Notes: generated by a model not told the origin, from the sequence alone. DNA of 64,000 nt from Enterobacteriaceae bacterium UBA7338 (GCA_002480085.1 DKPJ01000009.1:35417-99416); one strand, 5' to 3'; shown: positions 24,149-33,970, numbered from the stretch's first letter. Translations and numbers: made by a program.

Positions 24149-24790
24149 ATCGCCCACCGAGAGGTAGCCCTGGTCCCACAGCGGGTGGTACTTCAGCCCG
24201 TGCTTTTGCAGGTACTGATAGACGGTACGGTTGTCCCAGTCGATGATCGGCAGCATCTTAAATACGCCGCGCTGGACAGCCAGTACCGGCAGCGTCGCGC
24301 GACTGCCTGACTGCTCCCGACGCAGGCCAGCAAACCAGGTCTGCGCCTTCAGCTCTTTCAGCGCACGGTTCATCGGCTCGACCTTGTTGATCTCATTGTA
24401 CTTCTCAATACCCTCGACGCCCTGCTCCCACAGCTTGCCGTAGCGCGCTTCCTGCCACGCCGGGCTTTGCTCTGCGCGATAGATCTTCAGGTTCAGCTTG
24501 AGCTTGTCCGCCAGCTCATCAATAAACTGGTAGGTCTCAGGGAACAGGTAGCCGGTATCGGTGAGGATCACCGGAATATCCGGGCTGATCTGGTTAACCA
24601 GGTGCAGGCTTACCGCCGCCTGGATACCAAAGCTTGAGGAGAGTACGTACTCACCGGGCAGGTTCTCTAATGCCCAGACGACGCGCTCTTCCGCGCTCAG
24701 TTTTTCCAGCTGGCCGTTAGTCTCTGCCAGCGCCAGAATGCGTTCGACTTTTGGCAGATCGTTTAAAGCAGTAAGATCGAGTCTGGACAT
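24056..24790 (-). CDS. cysH: Phosphoadenosine phosphosulfate reductase
   Basis: 244 residues from the ATG at 24790 (E. coli 244); nine further upstream codons are open but lie in a REP element. CysH reduces PAPS to sulfite with thioredoxin or glutaredoxin as donor. The SSSFGIQAAVSLHL nucleotide motif is near residue 50, and the redox Cys is in the C-terminal ECGLHEG. As an enterobacterial PAPS reductase it lacks the iron-sulfur cysteine pair of APS reductases. The 3' end is duplicated at 22381-22466. Confidence 0.98.
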   Translation of the reverse strand: MSRLDLTALNDLPKVERILALAETNGQLEKLSAEERVVWALENLPGEYVLSSSFGIQAAVSLHLVNQISPDIPVILTDTGYLFPETYQFIDELADKLKLNLKIYRAEQSPAWQEARYGKLWEQGVEGIEKYNEINKVEPMNRALKELKAQTWFAGLRREQSGSRATLPVLAVQRGVFKMLPIIDWDNRTVYQYLQKHGLKYHPLWDQGYLSVGDTHTTRKWEPGMAEEETRFFGLKRECGLHEG

Positions 24791-24804
24791 ATACCCCTCG
24801 CTTC

Positions 24805-24873
24805 TGCCGGGCGGCACTGCGTTTGCCCGGCCTACGGTTTTGTAGGCCCGGTAAGCGAAGCGCTACCGGGCAT
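24805..24873. repeat. REP/BIME between cysI and cysH
   Basis: Two facing REP units, TGCCGGGCGGCACTGCG with GCCCGGCCTAC and GTAGGCCCGGTAAGCGAAGC with CTACCGGGCAT, lying inside the cysJIH operon. They may stabilise the upstream cysJI message relative to cysH. Confidence 0.85.
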
Positions 24874-24880
24874 GACTACG

Positions 24881-26593
24881 TTACTCCCAGAAATCCCGCG
24901 CCGGATCCAGCACCGGACGGATAATCCCGGTACGAATGGTGAAGTCGCCGAAGCCTTCCCCCGCTTCGCGCTCCTTCGACCAGCGGCCTACCAGCACGTC
25001 GATAGAGTCGAGGATCTCTGACTCGGTAATGTTCTCACGGTACATGCGCGGAATGCGCGTGCCCATACGGTTGCCGCCAAGGTGCAGGTTGTAGCGCCCA
25101 GGGGCTTTACCTACCAGCCCCATCTCCGCCAGCAGCGCACGGCCACAGCCGTTCGGACAGCCGGTCACGCGCATCACAATGTGATCGTCGCCAACGCCAT
25201 GCTTCTCCATGATCGCTTCGACTTTATCAACAAAGCTCGGCAGGAAACGCTCCGCTTCCGCCATCGCCAGCGGGCAGGTCGGGAAGGCGACGCAGGCCAT
25301 GGAGTTCTCGCGCTGCGGCTTAACCGCATCCATCAGTCCATGGGAGCGTGCCAGCTTCTCAATCTTCGCCTTCTGGCTCTCCGGCACGCCCGCGACGATC
25401 AGGTTCTGGTTCGCGGTCAGGCGGAAGTCGCCCTTGTGGATCTTCGCGATCTCCAGCAGACCGGTCTTCAGCGGACGATCCGGGTAATCAAGAATACGAC
25501 CGTTTTCGATAAACAGCGTCAGGTGCCACTTGTTATCAATACCTTTCACCCAGCCGATGCGATCCCCGCGGCCAGTAAACTCGTACGGACGAACCGGCTC
25601 GAATTTCATGCCTGCCCGACGCTCAACTTCCGCTTTGAAAGTCTCAACGCCTACGCGCTCCAGCGTATATTTGGTCTTGGCGTTTTTACGATCGGTACGG
25701 TTGCCCCAGTCGCGCTGGGTAGTGACTACCGCTTCCGCCACCGCCAGGGTGTGCTCCAGCGGCAGGAAGCCAAACTCGCTCGCGGTGCGGGCGTAGGTTT
25801 TCTTGTTACCGTGTTCGATAGAGAGACCACCGCCCACCAGCAGGTTAAAACCGATCAGCTTGCCGTTCTCGGCGATGGCGATAAAGTTCATGTCGTTAGC
25901 GTGCAGATCGACGTCGTTCTGCGGCGGGATCACCACCGTGGTTTTGAACTTACGCGGCAGATAGGTCTGCCCAAGGATCGGCTCTTCGTCGGTGGTCGCC
26001 ACCTTCTCCGCATCGTGCCAGATCTCAGCATAGGCGCGAGTGCGCGGCAGCAGATGCTCAGAGAGCTTCTTCGCCCACTCGTAGGCCTCCGCGTGCAGCT
26101 CGGACTCAATCGGGTTAGAGGTGCAGAGCACGTTACGGTTCATGTCGTTGGCGGTCGCCAGCGCGTCCAGGCCCACTTCATGCAGCATCTGGTGAGCAGG
26201 CTTGACGTTCTTCTTCAGAATACCGTGATACTGGAAAGTCTGGCGGTTAGTCAGACGGATGCTGCCGTAGATGGTCTTCTCTTCGGCGAACTTGTCGATG
26301 GCCTGCCACTGCGCCGGGGTGATGATCCCACCCGGCAGACGGCAGCGCAGCATCATGGCGTGGCGCGGCTCCAGCTTCTGCTCGGCGCGTTCGGCACGAA
26401 TATCACGGTCATCCTGCTGATACATACCGTGGAAGCGGATCAGCAGAAAGTTGTCACCTTTAAAACCGCCGGTAAGCCCGTCGTTCAGATCTTCAGCAAT
26501 CGTACCGCGCAGGTAGTTGCTCTCACGTTTCATACGCTCGGCGTCGGTCAGTTTACCTTCGACCACCAGCGGACCTGGGTGTTTATCGCTCAT
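24881..26593 (-). CDS. cysI: Sulfite reductase hemoprotein subunit
   Basis: 570 residues (E. coli 570). CysI reduces sulfite to sulfide at a coupled siroheme and [4Fe-4S] centre, with electrons from CysJ. The four cluster cysteines are in two pairs: CVAFPTC near residues 434-440 and CPNGC near 479-483. The substrate-binding Arg and Lys residues in the ferredoxin-like repeats are conserved. The start overlaps the cysJ stop by one base. Confidence 0.98.
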   Translation of the reverse strand: MSDKHPGPLVVEGKLTDAERMKRESNYLRGTIAEDLNDGLTGGFKGDNFLLIRFHGMYQQDDRDIRAERAEQKLEPRHAMMLRCRLPGGIITPAQWQAIDKFAEEKTIYGSIRLTNRQTFQYHGILKKNVKPAHQMLHEVGLDALATANDMNRNVLCTSNPIESELHAEAYEWAKKLSEHLLPRTRAYAEIWHDAEKVATTDEEPILGQTYLPRKFKTTVVIPPQNDVDLHANDMNFIAIAENGKLIGFNLLVGGGLSIEHGNKKTYARTASEFGFLPLEHTLAVAEAVVTTQRDWGNRTDRKNAKTKYTLERVGVETFKAEVERRAGMKFEPVRPYEFTGRGDRIGWVKGIDNKWHLTLFIENGRILDYPDRPLKTGLLEIAKIHKGDFRLTANQNLIVAGVPESQKAKIEKLARSHGLMDAVKPQRENSMACVAFPTCPLAMAEAERFLPSFVDKVEAIMEKHGVGDDHIVMRVTGCPNGCGRALLAEMGLVGKAPGRYNLHLGGNRMGTRIPRMYRENITESEILDSIDVLVGRWSKEREAGEGFGDFTIRTGIIRPVLDPARDFWE

Positions 26594-28404
26594 TAGTAGA
26601 CATCTCGCTGATAACGGCGCTCTATGCGCAGCTCACTTAAATATTCGTCAGCCGTTTCGGTATCCATGCCACCGAACTCGGCAATCACTTCCAGTAAAGC
26701 CTGCTCAACGTCGCGCGCCATACGCGTCGCGTCGCCGCAGACATAAATGTGCGCGCCTTCGTTGATCCAGCGCCACAGCTCTGCGCCCTGTTCGCGCAGC
26801 TTATCTTGTACGTATATTTTCTCTTTCTGGTCGCGGGACCAGGCCAGATCGATGCGGTTCAGCACGCCCTCTTTGACATAGCGCTGCCACTCCACCTGGT
26901 ACAGGAAATCTTCGGTAAAGTGCGGGTTACCAAAGAACAGCCAGTTTTTACCCGGCGCTTCGTCCGCTGCACGCTGCTGCATAAAGGCGCGGAACGGTGC
27001 GATGCCGGTGCCTGGGCCAATCATGATCACCGGCGTTTCCGGGTTAGACGGCAGGCGGAAGTTGTCGTTGTGCTCAATAAACACACGGATCTCGCCATCC
27101 TCTTCCACGCGATCGGCGAGGAAGCCTGATGCGCCGCCGGTGCGGGCGCGGCCTTCGACGTCATAGCGCACTACGCCAACGGTGACGTGCACTTCGCTCT
27201 CCACTTCCGCCTGGGATGAGGCGATGGAGTAGAGGCGCGGCGTCAGCGGACGCAGCAGGCCAATCAGGGCCTCGGCATCCAGCTGGGCGGCAGAGAAGCG
27301 CACCATATCCACAATCGGCGTTGTGGCAGCGTAGTGCTGCAGGCGGGCCTTGTCGCCCACCATCGGCATCAGGGTTTCGCTGCGGCTCAGCTTCGCGTAG
27401 TTCTCAACAATGCTGGCGGTGTTTACCGTCAGCTCAAAGTGCCATGCCAGCGCCTCTGTAAGCGGCAGCGTTTTGCCATCCACGGTGACCGGCTCGTCGC
27501 CTTTCAGCCACAGCAGCTCTGTCAGCTCGCGAACCAGCTCCGGATCGTTCTGGTACCAGACGCCCAGCGCGTCGCCCGGCTGATAGCGCAGGCCAGAATC
27601 ACCCAGATCGATCTCGATATGGCGCACGTCTTTTTCGGAGTCGCGGCCGGTGATCTTCTGGTTCACGGCGAGCGTGGCCACCAGCGGCTCTTCTTTAGTA
27701 TAGGGGCTGGAGAAGACCTCGTTGACCGCGCCGGTAGCGGTCACCGCCGCCTGGGCCGGGCTTTCGGTAGGCACGCGGGCCTTCAGAATATCAACAATCC
27801 GCGCGCGCCACTCGCTGGCCGCCGCCTGATACTCAACGTCGGCATCCACGCGATCCAGCAGGCGCTCTGCGCCCAGCTCCGCCAGCTTGCTGTCAAAGTC
27901 TTTCCCGCACTGGCAGAAAAATTCGTAGGAGGTATCGCCCAGTCCAAAGACGGCGAAGGCTGCACCATTAAGCTTCGGCGCTTTTTTCGAGAACAGGAAC
28001 TTATGCAGCGCGACCGCCTCTTCCGGTGGCTCCCCTTCACCCTGGGTCGAAGCAACCACAACCAGCAGCTTTTCATTGGCAATTTGTTTGAATTTATAGT
28101 CGCCAGCGTTAACCAGGTTGACGTTGAGCTTCGCCGCCAGCAGATCGTCACGCAGGGCTTCCGCTACGCGACGGGCGTTACCGGTCTGCGATGCGCTAAG
28201 CAGCGTGATCGTCGGCGTCTCTACCGCCGGGACCGGTGCTGCGGCCATTGCTGCTGCGCCAGGCTGCTGGTTAAGCACGCCCCAGAAGTAGCCGGAAACC
28301 CAGGCGAGCTGGGTCGGTGTTAAGTCGGTGGTGGCTGCCTGAAGGCGTGCCAGCTGCTCCGGGTTCAGCGGAAGCAAAGCGGAAGGTGGGGCCTGTGTCG
28401 TCAT
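26593..28404 (-). CDS. cysJ: Sulfite reductase [NADPH] flavoprotein subunit
   Basis: 603 residues (E. coli 599). CysJ moves electrons from NADPH through FAD and FMN to CysI. The FMN flavodoxin domain begins at about residue 70 (LLSASQTGNARRVA; STQGEGEPPEEA), the FAD domain has RLYSIASS in the middle, and the NADPH domain has GPGTGIAPFRAFMQQR and the C-terminal end RRYQRDVY. The few extra residues lie in the flexible N-terminal and linker regions. First gene of cysJIH. Confidence 0.98.
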   Translation of the reverse strand: MTTQAPPSALLPLNPEQLARLQAATTDLTPTQLAWVSGYFWGVLNQQPGAAAMAAAPVPAVETPTITLLSASQTGNARRVAEALRDDLLAAKLNVNLVNAGDYKFKQIANEKLLVVVASTQGEGEPPEEAVALHKFLFSKKAPKLNGAAFAVFGLGDTSYEFFCQCGKDFDSKLAELGAERLLDRVDADVEYQAAASEWRARIVDILKARVPTESPAQAAVTATGAVNEVFSSPYTKEEPLVATLAVNQKITGRDSEKDVRHIEIDLGDSGLRYQPGDALGVWYQNDPELVRELTELLWLKGDEPVTVDGKTLPLTEALAWHFELTVNTASIVENYAKLSRSETLMPMVGDKARLQHYAATTPIVDMVRFSAAQLDAEALIGLLRPLTPRLYSIASSQAEVESEVHVTVGVVRYDVEGRARTGGASGFLADRVEEDGEIRVFIEHNDNFRLPSNPETPVIMIGPGTGIAPFRAFMQQRAADEAPGKNWLFFGNPHFTEDFLYQVEWQRYVKEGVLNRIDLAWSRDQKEKIYVQDKLREQGAELWRWINEGAHIYVCGDATRMARDVEQALLEVIAEFGGMDTETADEYLSELRIERRYQRDVY

Positions 28405-28709
28405 GCGTCGTTATGTTCCAGTAAGCAAAGCTATTAAAAAAGCGTAAAAACAGAACAGAGTGTAAGGGTAACGGCGTGAATAATAACAATTAAAGAAGGG
28501 TTGGAAATAACAAATAACTAAAAACGCTAACCGCTTTTAGTCATAGTTATTAACAGTAAAACAGGTTGATTAATTTATTGATTTACAAAGATAAAATACA
28601 CGTTTCACCGCTATGGAGAAAGCTTTACCGCTTTTGCCTGTTTTAGTTAATGCCAAAAATGGTCAATTCCGGTAGTATGCGGCGGTTTTTGCCTGTCTGA
28701 GAATTAATC
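28405..28709. other. Divergent control region of cysJIH and queD
   Basis: About 305 bp of AT-rich DNA between the divergent cysJ and queD. The cysJ side should bind CysB, as in E. coli. Several imperfect repeats of TTATTAAC/ATTGATTTAC type are seen, but I cannot set a clear operator or promoter. No ORF or RNA gene is recognised. Confidence 0.5.
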
Positions 28710-29072
28710 ATGTCTACCACGTTGTTTAAAGATTTCATCTTCGAAGCCGCTCACCGTCTGCCGCACGTTCCTGAAGGCCACAAATGCGGTCGCCTGCATG
28801 GTCACTCGTTTATGGTGCGCCTGGAAATTACCGGTGAAGTCGATCCCCATACGGGTTGGATCATGGACTTCTCCGAGCTAAAGGCTGCCTTCAAGCCGAC
28901 CTATGACCGACTGGATCACTACTATTTGAACGATATCCCCGGTCTGGAGAACCCGACCAGCGAAGTGCTGGCTAAGTGGATCTGGGATGAGATGAAGCCG
29001 CTTGTGCCGCTGCTGAGCGCGGTGACAATCAAAGAGACCTGTACGGCGGGTTGTGTGTATCGCGGCGAATAG
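28710..29072 (+). CDS. queD: 6-carboxy-5,6,7,8-tetrahydropterin synthase
   Basis: 120 residues (E. coli 121). QueD makes carboxytetrahydropterin, the first committed step to queuosine. The zinc ligands His15, His30 and His32 and the catalytic Cys26 are seen in the EAAHRLPH...CGRLHGHSF region. The next pathway enzyme, queE, is the adjacent convergent gene, whereas E. coli has a dozen genes between them. Confidence 0.97.
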   Translation: MSTTLFKDFIFEAAHRLPHVPEGHKCGRLHGHSFMVRLEITGEVDPHTGWIMDFSELKAAFKPTYDRLDHYYLNDIPGLENPTSEVLAKWIWDEMKPLVPLLSAVTIKETCTAGCVYRGE

Positions 29073-29090
29073 AGGTCGCAGCACAATTAA

Positions 29091-29124
29091 CGTAGGCCCG
29101 GTAAGCGTTAGCGCCACCGGGCAT
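29091..29124. repeat. REP element between queD and queE
   Basis: A single REP unit, CGTAGGCCCGGTAAGCG with GCGCCACCGGGCAT, between the convergent queD and queE. Confidence 0.8.
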
Positions 29125-29133
29125 ATCGGCCTA

Positions 29134-29805
29134 TTAAGCAATATTCAGGTATTTATGCGTCTGCATCGACAGACGCCAGTTGCGAGCGATGCAGGTCTCA
29201 ATGCACAGACGCGTCGCATCTTCCTTCTGGCTGATCGGCTGAAGCGCGATCACCCGCGGCTTATCGTCATGCAGCGTGGCCAGCAGTTCATCCAGCGCCT
29301 CAACGTCGCGCATCCGGCCAACCGGGTGCTTGATCTCATCCGCGCGATCCAGCGCCTGCTGGAGAATGTCATACCCGCCGCGCATATTCACCTTCGGTGA
29401 AACCGTTACCCAGGTATTGGTCGAGGTGCGTACTTCGTGAGTTCCGCTGGTTTCGATCTGGCAGCTAAAGCCGTTTTTCTCCAGCAGCATGGTCAGCGGG
29501 ATCAGATCGTGAATGCAGGGTTCGCCGCCGGTGATCACCACGTGGCGGGCGGTATAGCCCTGACGCTCAATGATAGCCAGCAGATCTTCACTGCTTGCCG
29601 GGCCCCACTTGTCGCTCTCTTTGGTTTTCGCCAGCACGCTGTAGAGGGACACTTCTCGATCGGCGAGCTTATCCCAGGTGTGCTTGGTGTCGCACCAGGC
29701 ACAGCCTACCGGGCATCCCTGCAGACGGATAAAAATAGCGGGAACGCCGGTAAAGTAACCCTCGCCTTGCAGGGTCTGGAACATCTCATTAATCGGGTAC
29801 TGCAT
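29134..29805 (-). CDS. queE: 7-carboxy-7-deazaguanine synthase (radical SAM)
   Basis: 223 residues from the ATG at 29805 (E. coli 223); a longer open frame of 19 codons upstream has no match. QueE makes the deazapurine ring of queuosine. The radical-SAM cluster motif CPVGCAWC (Cys-x3-Cys-x2-Cys) is at about 31-38, and the SAM-binding TGGEP is near 90. QueE in E. coli also blocks division under stress; nothing in this sequence tests that. Confidence 0.97.
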   Translation of the reverse strand: MQYPINEMFQTLQGEGYFTGVPAIFIRLQGCPVGCAWCDTKHTWDKLADREVSLYSVLAKTKESDKWGPASSEDLLAIIERQGYTARHVVITGGEPCIHDLIPLTMLLEKNGFSCQIETSGTHEVRTSTNTWVTVSPKVNMRGGYDILQQALDRADEIKHPVGRMRDVEALDELLATLHDDKPRVIALQPISQKEDATRLCIETCIARNWRLSMQTHKYLNIA

Positions 29806-29892
29806 ACTCATCTCTGTTTGGCTATAAAAGGTAAGTATCGCAGATCCCTGCCCTAAGGTCATGTGCAGCAGCTGCGCTATTGCAGCAATAAA

Positions 29893-29914
29893 AAAACCCG
29901 CCGCAGCGGGTTTT
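29893..29914 (-). terminator. eno terminator
   Basis: CCCGC/GCGGG stem around a short loop, flanked by A4 and T4, 25 nt after the eno stop. It separates eno from queE, which is read in the same direction. Confidence 0.85.
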
Positions 29915-29939
29915 CTATTAAGAGTGAAAAGTCAGGCGA

Positions 29940-31238
29940 TTATGCTTGGCCTTTGATCTCTTTACGACCGTTGTACGGTGCTTGTTCACCCAGCGCTTCT
30001 TCGATACGAATCAGCTGGTTGTACTTAGCAACGCGGTCAGAACGGCTCATAGAACCGGTTTTGATCTGGCCAGCAGCGGTGCCCACAGCCAGGTCAGCGA
30101 TGGTAGCATCTTCAGTTTCACCAGAGCGGTGAGAGATGACTGCAGTGTAGCCAGCGTCTTTCGCCATTTTGATCGCAGCCAGAGTTTCGGTCAGAGAGCC
30201 GATCTGGTTGAATTTGATCAGGATGGAGTTAACGATGCCTTTCTCGATGCCTTCTTTCAGGATCTTGGTGTTGGTTACGAACAGGTCGTCGCCCACCAGC
30301 TGGATTTTGTCGCCCAGCACTTTGGTCTGGTAAGCAAAGCCGGTCCAGTCAGACTCGTCCAGGCCATCTTCGATGGAGACGATCGGATACTGTTTGGTCA
30401 GATCTTCCAGGAAGTGGGTGAACTCTTCAGAGGTGAACGCTTTGTTGCCTTCGCCAGCCAGAACGTATTTGCCATCTTTGTAGAACTCAGAGGCTGCACA
30501 GTCCATCGCCAGAGTAATGTCGGTGCCCAGCTCGTAGCCCGCTGCTTTTACCGCTTCAGCGATAACAGCCAGTGCTTCGGCGTTGGAGCCCAGGTTCGGC
30601 GCATAGCCGCCTTCGTCGCCCACAGCGGTGTTCATGCCTTTAGACTTCAGCACTTTTGCCAGGTTGTGGAACACTTCTGAACCCATACGTACGGCTTCTT
30701 TCAGGGATTTCGCGCCAACCGGCTGGATCATAAATTCCTGAATGTCTACGTTGTTGTCAGCGTGCTCGCCACCGTTGATGATGTTCATCATCGGAACCGG
30801 CATAGAGTATTTGCCCGGGGTGCCGTTCAGTTCAGCGATGTGCGCATACAGCGGCAGGCCTTTAGAAGCAGCGGCAGCTTTGGCGTTCGCCAGGGAGACG
30901 GCCAGGATTGCGTTCGCACCGAAGTTAGATTTGTTCTCAGTACCGTCCAGGTCGATCATGATCTTATCGATGTTAGCCTGATCTTTGGCGTCTTTGCCAA
31001 GGATAGCCTGAGCGATCGGGCCGTTAACTGCGCCAACAGCTTTGGTCACGCCTTTACCCAGGAAACGGGATTTGTCGCCATCGCGCAGTTCCAGCGCTTC
31101 GCGGGAACCAGTAGAAGCACCTGACGGGGCAGCAGCCATACCGACGAAACCACCTTCCAGGTGTACTTCGGCTTCAACAGTCGGGTTACCACGGGAGTCG
31201 ATGATTTCACGACCGATGACTTTAACGATTTTGGACAT
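29940..31238 (-). CDS. eno: Enolase
   Basis: 432 residues (E. coli 432). It interconverts 2-phosphoglycerate and phosphoenolpyruvate and is also a part of the RNA degradosome in enterobacteria. The metal ligands Asp (VGDDLFVTN), Glu (SIEDGLDE) and Asp, the catalytic Lys in LIKFNQIGS, and the SHRSGETED signature are present. It follows pyrG by 77 bp on the same strand, the conserved pyrG-eno order. Codon use is highly biased, as in strongly expressed genes. Confidence 0.99.
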   Translation of the reverse strand: MSKIVKVIGREIIDSRGNPTVEAEVHLEGGFVGMAAAPSGASTGSREALELRDGDKSRFLGKGVTKAVGAVNGPIAQAILGKDAKDQANIDKIMIDLDGTENKSNFGANAILAVSLANAKAAAASKGLPLYAHIAELNGTPGKYSMPVPMMNIINGGEHADNNVDIQEFMIQPVGAKSLKEAVRMGSEVFHNLAKVLKSKGMNTAVGDEGGYAPNLGSNAEALAVIAEAVKAAGYELGTDITLAMDCAASEFYKDGKYVLAGEGNKAFTSEEFTHFLEDLTKQYPIVSIEDGLDESDWTGFAYQTKVLGDKIQLVGDDLFVTNTKILKEGIEKGIVNSILIKFNQIGSLTETLAAIKMAKDAGYTAVISHRSGETEDATIADLAVGTAAGQIKTGSMSRSDRVAKYNQLIRIEEALGEQAPYNGRKEIKGQA

Positions 31239-31278
31239 TAGGATTTCCTCAGTACAAGTTAATTAAAACTCCAGACAA

Positions 31279-31304
31279 TCGATGCACCCCTGGGGGTGCA
31301 TCGA
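31279..31304 (-). other. Strong hairpin between pyrG and eno
   Basis: TCGATGCACCC and GGGTGCATCGA form an 11-bp perfect stem with a four-base loop. On the minus strand no immediate T-run follows, so it is more likely an RNA-processing or stability hairpin, or a weak attenuator, than a full terminator. Confidence 0.5.
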
Positions 31305-31315
31305 CGCTCTAACTC

Positions 31316-32953
31316 TTACTTCGCCTGACGTTTCTGGTAGTCGCTGGCGGCCTTCACAAAGCCTGAGAACAGCGGATGCCCATCGCGCGGCGTTGAAGTA
31401 AATTCCGGGTGGAACTGACAGGCAACAAACCACGGATGGTTTGGCACCTCGATGATCTCGACCAACTGATCATCGCCGGAACGGCCTGCAACACGCAGAC
31501 CCGCAGCTTCAATTTGTTTCAACAGCATGTTGTTAACTTCATAGCGGTGACGATGACGTTCGACGATAGTCGGCGAACCGTACATCTGACGCACCAGGCT
31601 ATCATCATCAAGCTGGCACTGCTGTGCGCCAAGGCGCATTGTGCCGCCCAGGTCGCTCTTCTCAGAGCGCACTTCGACGTTGCCCTCTTCGTCACGCCAT
31701 TCGGTAATGAGAGCCACAACCGGGAACTTACAGTCTGGCACAAATTCCGTTGAGTTAGCGTTGTCCATCCCCGCCACGTTGCGCGCAAACTCGATCAGCG
31801 CAACCTGCATACCCAGGCAGATACCCAGATAAGGAATATTGTGTTCACGCGCATAGCGCGCGGTGGCGATCTTGCCCTCTACGCCACGGTAGCCGAAGCC
31901 GCCTGGAATGAGAATAGCATCGAGATCTTTCAGAATTTCCACACCGCGTGTTTCAACATCTTGCGAATCGATCAATTTGATGTTGACGGTAACACGGTTT
32001 TTCAGGCCGCCATGCTTCAGCGCTTCAATCACTGACTTGTAGGCATCCGGCAGTTCAATGTACTTGCCGACCATACCGATGGTGACTTCACCTGACGGAT
32101 TCGCCTCTTCGTAGATAACCTGTTCCCATTCGCTCAGGTTAGCTTCCGGACAGTTCAAGCTGAATCGTTTACAAATATAATCGTCCAGCCCCTGTGATTT
32201 CAACAGGCCTGGAATTTTATAAATCGAATCGACGTCTTTCATTGAAATAACGGCCTTTTCCGGCACGTTACAGAACAATGCAATTTTCGCACGTTCGTTG
32301 GCAGGTACGGCGCGATCGGAGCGGCAAACCAGGATATCCGGCTGAATACCGATAGAGAGCAGCTCTTTTACCGAGTGCTGGGTTGGCTTGGTTTTCACTT
32401 CACCCGCGGCGGCCATGTATGGCACCAGAGTGAGGTGCATAAACAGCGCGTGTTCACGACCGATATCTACCGCCAGCTGGCGAATCGCTTCGAGGAACGG
32501 CAGGGATTCGATATCACCCACGGTACCGCCGATCTCAACCAGCACCACGTCGTGGCCTTCGCCACCGGCAATGATGCGCTCTTTAATAGCGTTGGTGATG
32601 TGCGGAATAACCTGAACGGTTGCGCCCAGGTAGTCGCCACGGCGCTCTTTGCGCAGTACGTCTGAGTAGATACGGCCCGTGGTGAAGTTGTTGCGGCGCG
32701 TCATTTTGGTGCGAATGAAACGCTCGTAGTGGCCCAGATCCAGGTCGGTTTCGGCGCCGTCTTCCGTAACGAACACTTCCCCGTGTTGGATAGGACTCAT
32801 GGTACCCGGATCGACGTTGATATACGGATCCAGTTTCATCATGGTCACGTTAAGGCCACGGGCTTCAAGAATGGCTGCGAGGGAGGCGGCTGCAATGCCT
32901 TTACCCAGAGAGGATACAACCCCGCCGGTCACAAAAATATAGTTCGTTGTCAT
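31316..32953 (-). CDS. pyrG: CTP synthase
   Basis: 545 residues (E. coli 545). PyrG makes CTP from UTP, ATP and glutamine. The N-terminal synthase domain starts with FVTGGVVSSLGKG, and the C-terminal glutaminase domain has the nucleophile Cys in GICLGMQ (about residue 379) and the His-Glu pair in CQFHPEF. Upstream of it are 225 bp of leader before mazG. Confidence 0.99.
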   Translation of the reverse strand: MTTNYIFVTGGVVSSLGKGIAAASLAAILEARGLNVTMMKLDPYINVDPGTMSPIQHGEVFVTEDGAETDLDLGHYERFIRTKMTRRNNFTTGRIYSDVLRKERRGDYLGATVQVIPHITNAIKERIIAGGEGHDVVLVEIGGTVGDIESLPFLEAIRQLAVDIGREHALFMHLTLVPYMAAAGEVKTKPTQHSVKELLSIGIQPDILVCRSDRAVPANERAKIALFCNVPEKAVISMKDVDSIYKIPGLLKSQGLDDYICKRFSLNCPEANLSEWEQVIYEEANPSGEVTIGMVGKYIELPDAYKSVIEALKHGGLKNRVTVNIKLIDSQDVETRGVEILKDLDAILIPGGFGYRGVEGKIATARYAREHNIPYLGICLGMQVALIEFARNVAGMDNANSTEFVPDCKFPVVALITEWRDEEGNVEVRSEKSDLGGTMRLGAQQCQLDDDSLVRQMYGSPTIVERHRHRYEVNNMLLKQIEAAGLRVAGRSGDDQLVEIIEVPNHPWFVACQFHPEFTSTPRDGHPLFSGFVKAASDYQKRQAK

Positions 32954-33178
32954 GCTGAACCTGAGAAGTTAGGTTTAAAAGACGATGGAATAACCAGGAC
33001 GGGAAAGTAGTATACCGGAACTAGGCAGTCGCCACAAACTTTCATTATCCCTCCTCTTCTCATCTTCAGCGAACCACGGGGAGTGAGAAAATAGCTCGTT
33101 TGCGGCAAATGTTTTTGACGTAAATCAAGCGCTTGTTATTTAAAAAACTCACTAATCGCGCTTGATTCACAAAACTCG

Positions 33179-33970
33179 TTAGAGATCAGTTTCCTGGCGC
33201 TTTACCTCCTGCCAGACTTCTTCCATGGTTTCGAGATCGACGCCGGTCATCGCCAGGCCGCGAGAGGCGACAATTCGTTCAACTTCCCGGAAGCGGCGCT
33301 CAAACTTCAGGTTCGCTTTTTGCAGCGCGGTTTCGGCTTTTACCCCTAAATGGCGGGAGAGATTCACGGTGGCGAACAGCAGATCGCCCACCTCCTCCTC
33401 CAGTTTGGCCTGATCCACGACCGCCTGCTGCGCCTCGTGCATCACCTCGTCGATCTCTTCATGCACCTTATCGAGCACCGGGCCGAGCGAGTCCCAGTCA
33501 AAGCCCACCGCCGAGCAGCGTTTCTGAATCTTATGCGCGCGCATCAGCGCGGGAAAGGCATGGGGAATATCGTCCAACGCCGAGTGCTGGGCTTTTTCGG
33601 CCCGCTCGCTGGTTTTGATCTCCTCCCAGCGCGCCAGCACCTCGCTGCTGCTGCTGGCGGTCGCATCGGCAAAGATATGCGGATGGCGGCGCTCAAGCTT
33701 GTCGCTGATGGCCGCACAGATGTCGTTGAAGTCAAAACGCCCCTGCTCCTGTGCCATCTGGGCGTAGAACACCACCTGGAACAGCAGATCCCCCAGCTCG
33801 CCGCGCAGATCGTCAAGATCGTTGCGGGCGATGGCGTCGAGTACCTCGTAGGTCTCTTCCAGGGTATAGGGGGCGATAGTGGCGAAGGTCTGCTCTTTAT
33901 CCCACGGGCAGCCGGTTTCCGGATCGCGCAGGCGCTGCATGATGCCCAGCAGGCGGTTGATTTGGTTCAT
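33179..33970 (-). CDS. mazG: Nucleoside triphosphate pyrophosphohydrolase MazG
   Basis: 263 residues (E. coli 263). MazG hydrolyses NTPs and dNTPs to monophosphates and, in E. coli, lowers (p)ppGpp. Two MazG domains are seen: the first with the EETYEVLDAI and ELGDLLFQVVF acidic clusters (about 37-70), the second with KLEEEVGDLLFATVNLSRH (about 190-210). In E. coli the toxin-antitoxin pair mazEF lies between relA and mazG; here only a REP unit does. Confidence 0.97.
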   Translation of the reverse strand: MNQINRLLGIMQRLRDPETGCPWDKEQTFATIAPYTLEETYEVLDAIARNDLDDLRGELGDLLFQVVFYAQMAQEQGRFDFNDICAAISDKLERRHPHIFADATASSSSEVLARWEEIKTSERAEKAQHSALDDIPHAFPALMRAHKIQKRCSAVGFDWDSLGPVLDKVHEEIDEVMHEAQQAVVDQAKLEEEVGDLLFATVNLSRHLGVKAETALQKANLKFERRFREVERIVASRGLAMTGVDLETMEEVWQEVKRQETDL

